From NCBI GenBank assembly GCA_002410325.1, contig DHRK01000060.1:33012-97011 (forward strand): DNA of 64,000 nucleotides. The letters are read 5' to 3'. Origin of the DNA: Syntrophomonas sp. UBA5314 (GTDB lineage: Bacteria; Bacillota; Syntrophomonadia; Syntrophomonadales; Syntrophomonadaceae). Below, piece by piece: positions 62,118-64,000 of this stretch; positions within the stretch are counted from its first letter, which is position 1, and each line of letters starts with the position of its first letter. The notes beneath the pieces were generated by a model. The model was not told the DNA's origin. It made no database searches and saw nothing but the letters and a program-made list of their open reading frames with translations. The translations under genes were made by a program, and so were the position numbers.

Positions 62118-63116
62118 TCACATGCCTCCCGAACGTTTCATGATCGCCCAGTTGAATGCCCTTTTGAGCCAGTTGGATGTGCTCCAGTCCCATTCCCCCA
62201 GGTATTCGAGCAGCTGTGCTCCCATTTCCTTTTTAAACTTGAAGACCCCCTGGTTGGAAACCGGATCAACTCCATTCAGATCATAGTGAGTTACTCCCAT
62301 TTTGATAGCGTGGGCCACCACAGTTGCCGACAACCAATAGGAAGCAGAGGTCTTGCGTCCTTCCACTGCGTTGGCGGCTAAAAGGTCCATGGCTTTCTCG
62401 CCAAAAACGGCGCAGGCTTTGAGGCCCAGTACCTCCCCGCTTTCTCCCAGGCAGCGGTAGGCTATTATATTATCACGGCACACCTGAAATATGGACAGCA
62501 AATCTTTCGCCGTATGCTGGACTTCCAATCCTTTTAACTCTTCCATCGAATCGTAAACCTTGCGTACTTCTTCGATGTCTGGCTCTTCCCAAAGGCCAAC
62601 CGTCTGCTCCTGCCTCTTGGCGCGGTTCAGATTGTAGCGCCAGTTTTTGGTCATTCCTTTCAGATATTGCTCTTCATTGCTCAATTCAAGGCACAGGCTC
62701 AAGCCGCTGTTTAAAGGCTGGCTGCACCTAGTCCAGGAACAGGCCGCCAGAATAAAAGCATCCTCGCTCCGGTAAGCCCTCAGGGACGATATACGACAAT
62801 AGACCCGCCTGCTTTGGGCCACCTGGACCAGGGCCTCACGCAGGCTGTCATCCCACGCGTCAATATTGCCTACCGGCCCGCCCGGCCCCCACAGCAGCAC
62901 GATATTTCCAGGGTAACGGCGCATCATTACCTGCAGCATCGCGGTTGCATTGTTTCCCTCATCATAGGCGATAAGACGGAGGGGCGTCCAGCCGAAGTTA
63001 CTTCGGTGCCGGCCCCAGGCATGAGTCTGAAAGATGTTATAATCGGGCATCTGTAAGAGGTTGCTGTCCCAGGTTTCAGCACTGGCTTGCTCTGATAGAA
63101 GCTGCCAATTAACCAT
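62118..63116 (-). CDS. FemAB/GNAT-fold transferase-like protein, copy 2
   Basis: A 332-residue paralogue of 61064-62059 with the same landmarks: NIFQTHAWGRHRSNFGW, GGPVGNIDAW and VTHYDLNGVDP. The pair covers the whole protein length, so it arose by gene duplication; substitutions are spread throughout, indicating an old event. It opens a three-gene unit ending with the CE4 deacetylase. A role in decorating wall peptide or polysaccharide is inferred from family and neighbours. Confidence 0.8.
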   Translation of the reverse strand: MVNWQLLSEQASAETWDSNLLQMPDYNIFQTHAWGRHRSNFGWTPLRLIAYDEGNNATAMLQVMMRRYPGNIVLLWGPGGPVGNIDAWDDSLREALVQVAQSRRVYCRISSLRAYRSEDAFILAACSWTRCSQPLNSGLSLCLELSNEEQYLKGMTKNWRYNLNRAKRQEQTVGLWEEPDIEEVRKVYDSMEELKGLEVQHTAKDLLSIFQVCRDNIIAYRCLGESGEVLGLKACAVFGEKAMDLLAANAVEGRKTSASYWLSATVVAHAIKMGVTHYDLNGVDPVSNQGVFKFKKEMGAQLLEYLGEWDWSTSNWLKRAFNWAIMKRSGGM

Positions 63117-63275
63117 AAATAGTACACTTCCTAAACTGACATTTAAGTTCAGACACCTTCGAACTCCTAAATTATGTATCGATTAAATTGAATCCCGTCT
63201 GAATAAGCAGAGGATAATTTAACTGATTTTTGCTGGTGTTTTTAAAGCGGCCTGTCCATAGATACCATCAAAATA

Positions 63276-63303
63276 GGGGCTGGCAGCTATAGCTACCAGC
63301 CCC
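63276..63303. terminator. Palindromic hairpin in the 63.1-63.5 kb gap
   Basis: GGGGCTGG and CCAGCCCC arms continue inward to AGCT/AGCT, giving a nearly continuous 28-nt palindrome with AT-rich flanks. It lies between divergent genes, so it terminates neither by position; an operator or stray repeat is possible. Otherwise the 400-bp gap shows nothing. Confidence 0.4.
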
Positions 63304-63524
63304 GTTGCGGCATTTGCTTCTCTATCAATTCCTTTTCCGCCGGGTAAAATGCGTCCATGAACCTTATTAAATTTGTTTTTGTATCATACAAATGTAATTA
63401 AGGAGTAGTGTAAGAACATTTATTTTTATTAGAGTTCATTATCCAACGGTATTTTTAAAGGGAGGAATATTTTTAAAAGGCTTGGGGAAAGATCCCTGGC
63501 AGAACATATTAGAGGAGGTTAATT

Positions 63525-63959
63525 ATGGCAGTTTCTTTAGCAGAATTTGAAACGATGCCGGAAAAGGACCGGAAAAAGGCCTTGCGGGAAATGAAAAGTG
63601 CAATAGGAGTTAATGGAATTACTGAAGCGTGGGGTATATCGAGGTCCAGGGTCTACAACCTGCTGCATGAGCTAAATATCCCTTTGGAGCCGAGAAAAAC
63701 CAGCAAAAGTGAAGGCTCCGAAAAACGCCGCCCTAAAAATGAAATCCCTGAAGCCCAAGGGGAGATGACCGTGAATACAGACCATTCTGATATTCCCACT
63801 CCCCGGCTGGAGTTTGAAGCAGATTCCCCGCCCTTTACCCTGCATCTGGAGACCAGTGGAAATGTCGGAGCTATCAGCGAAGCTGTACAGTTGCTGCTGA
63901 GCTCGGGAAAACTGAGCAGTTCCAACCTGCATTTGGCTCTGACCATCAACCAGATTTAA
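63525..63959 (+). CDS. Small protein with helix-turn-helix-like N-terminus, unknown
   Basis: A 144-residue protein. Residues about 28-55 (GVNGITEAWGISRSRVYNLL) look like a resolvase/MerR-type helix-turn-helix. A charged linker (KTSKSEGSEKRRPKNE) follows, then a C-terminal module with FTLHLETSGNVGAISEAVQL and LLSSGKLSSSNLHLALTI that could be a small alpha/beta oligomerisation domain. AGAGGAGG precedes ATG 63525. I recognise no family. It may regulate the divergent envelope genes, but this is a guess. Confidence 0.65.
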   Translation: MAVSLAEFETMPEKDRKKALREMKSAIGVNGITEAWGISRSRVYNLLHELNIPLEPRKTSKSEGSEKRRPKNEIPEAQGEMTVNTDHSDIPTPRLEFEADSPPFTLHLETSGNVGAISEAVQLLLSSGKLSSSNLHLALTINQI

Positions 63960-63978
63960 TTATACACCCGCAACAAGC

Positions 63979-64000
63979 AGTACAACGTTCGGTATATTGT
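63979..64000. repeat. Partial copy of the 57991-58055 palindrome arm
   Basis: AGTACAACGTTC-G-GTATATT (63979-63998) matches 19 of 20 positions of the left arm of the palindrome at 57993-58012, differing by one G for C. The element continues beyond the window, so its full form is not seen. Confidence 0.6.

Noticed and set aside
1..64000. tRNA, rRNA, CRISPR, prophage or transposase genes
   Set aside because: Both strands were read for tRNA T-loops, repeat-spacer patterns and transposase motifs; none was found.

Overview
The window reads as chromosome of an anaerobic, endospore-forming Firmicute (Clostridia/Peptococcales type). The evidence is a Tlp-type spore protein, a GerAB-type germinant permease, an SLH-domain surface protein, a KinA-like PAS kinase, an HydE [FeFe]-hydrogenase maturase, strong AGGAGG-type ribosome binding sites and TTGACA promoters. 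I see no rRNA, tRNA, CRISPR array, prophage or transposase. The genus is inference.

0-11.2 kb is the accessory region of most interest. All genes are on the minus strand, in three transcription units: (i) two ABC permeases and a lipoprotein binding protein, then a broken HgdB-type gene, an ATP-dependent activase, an activase fused to an HgdB-like domain, and an intact HgdB/double-cubane-type protein; (ii) a flavin-binding PPOX-type protein; (iii) a K-like and a D-like nitrogenase component 1 protein, the second running off the left edge. All three units share a leader: a TTGACA promoter, a short hairpin (YTAG-RNAA-CTAR) and, overlapping its 3' side, a terminator-like stem. There are four copies, two of them in tandem before the transporter operon. 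I do not recognise this leader as a known riboswitch. The parts suggest one regulon pairing two ATP-driven low-potential electron-transfer machines (nitrogenase-like and activase/double-cubane) with uptake of an unknown small molecule.

11.4-23.6 kb: an MFS exporter, then sulfur metabolism: CysE, CysK, two Cys/Met PLP enzymes, a CymR-like Rrf2 regulator, HydE, ThiI, a cysteine desulfurase, a TtcA-like PP-loop protein, a TusA-like carrier and the tail of a sulfite-reductase-type gene. That tail collides with the tail of an ABC ATPase gene at about 23.05 kb, a rearrangement or assembly junction. The adjacency suggests, but does not show, that the 0-11 kb system scavenges sulfur.

23.6-32 kb: a small membrane protein, an FAD/NAD(P)-type oxidoreductase and a copper locus (histidine kinase, response regulator, HMA-SafE-cupredoxin fusion, CopB-type CPH ATPase). 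32-46 kb: a GerAB gene interrupted by TGA, a secreted SGNH hydrolase with two Fn3-like repeats, a copper-amine-oxidase-N domain protein, a CoA-transferase, a four-PAS kinase, an SLH-FecR protein, DUF2512, DUF2935 and RtcB. 46-57.4 kb: a His-rich DNRLRE-type protein, a DUF975 protein, a complete second TauABC-like importer, TypA/BipA, a LysM-NlpC/P60 hydrolase and pyruvate carboxylase. 57.7-64 kb: Tlp, a 65-nt perfect palindrome with a partial copy at the right edge, and an envelope cluster (deacetylase-fold protein, family 2 glycosyltransferase, polysaccharide deacetylase, two FemAB/GNAT-like paralogues), then a small HTH protein.

Several genes have broken frames or lack ATG/GTG/TTG starts (GerAB, NifS-like, deacetylase-fold gene, HgdB pseudogene, truncated ATPase and sulfite reductase). 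Either the locus is decaying or the assembly carries errors; reads would tell.
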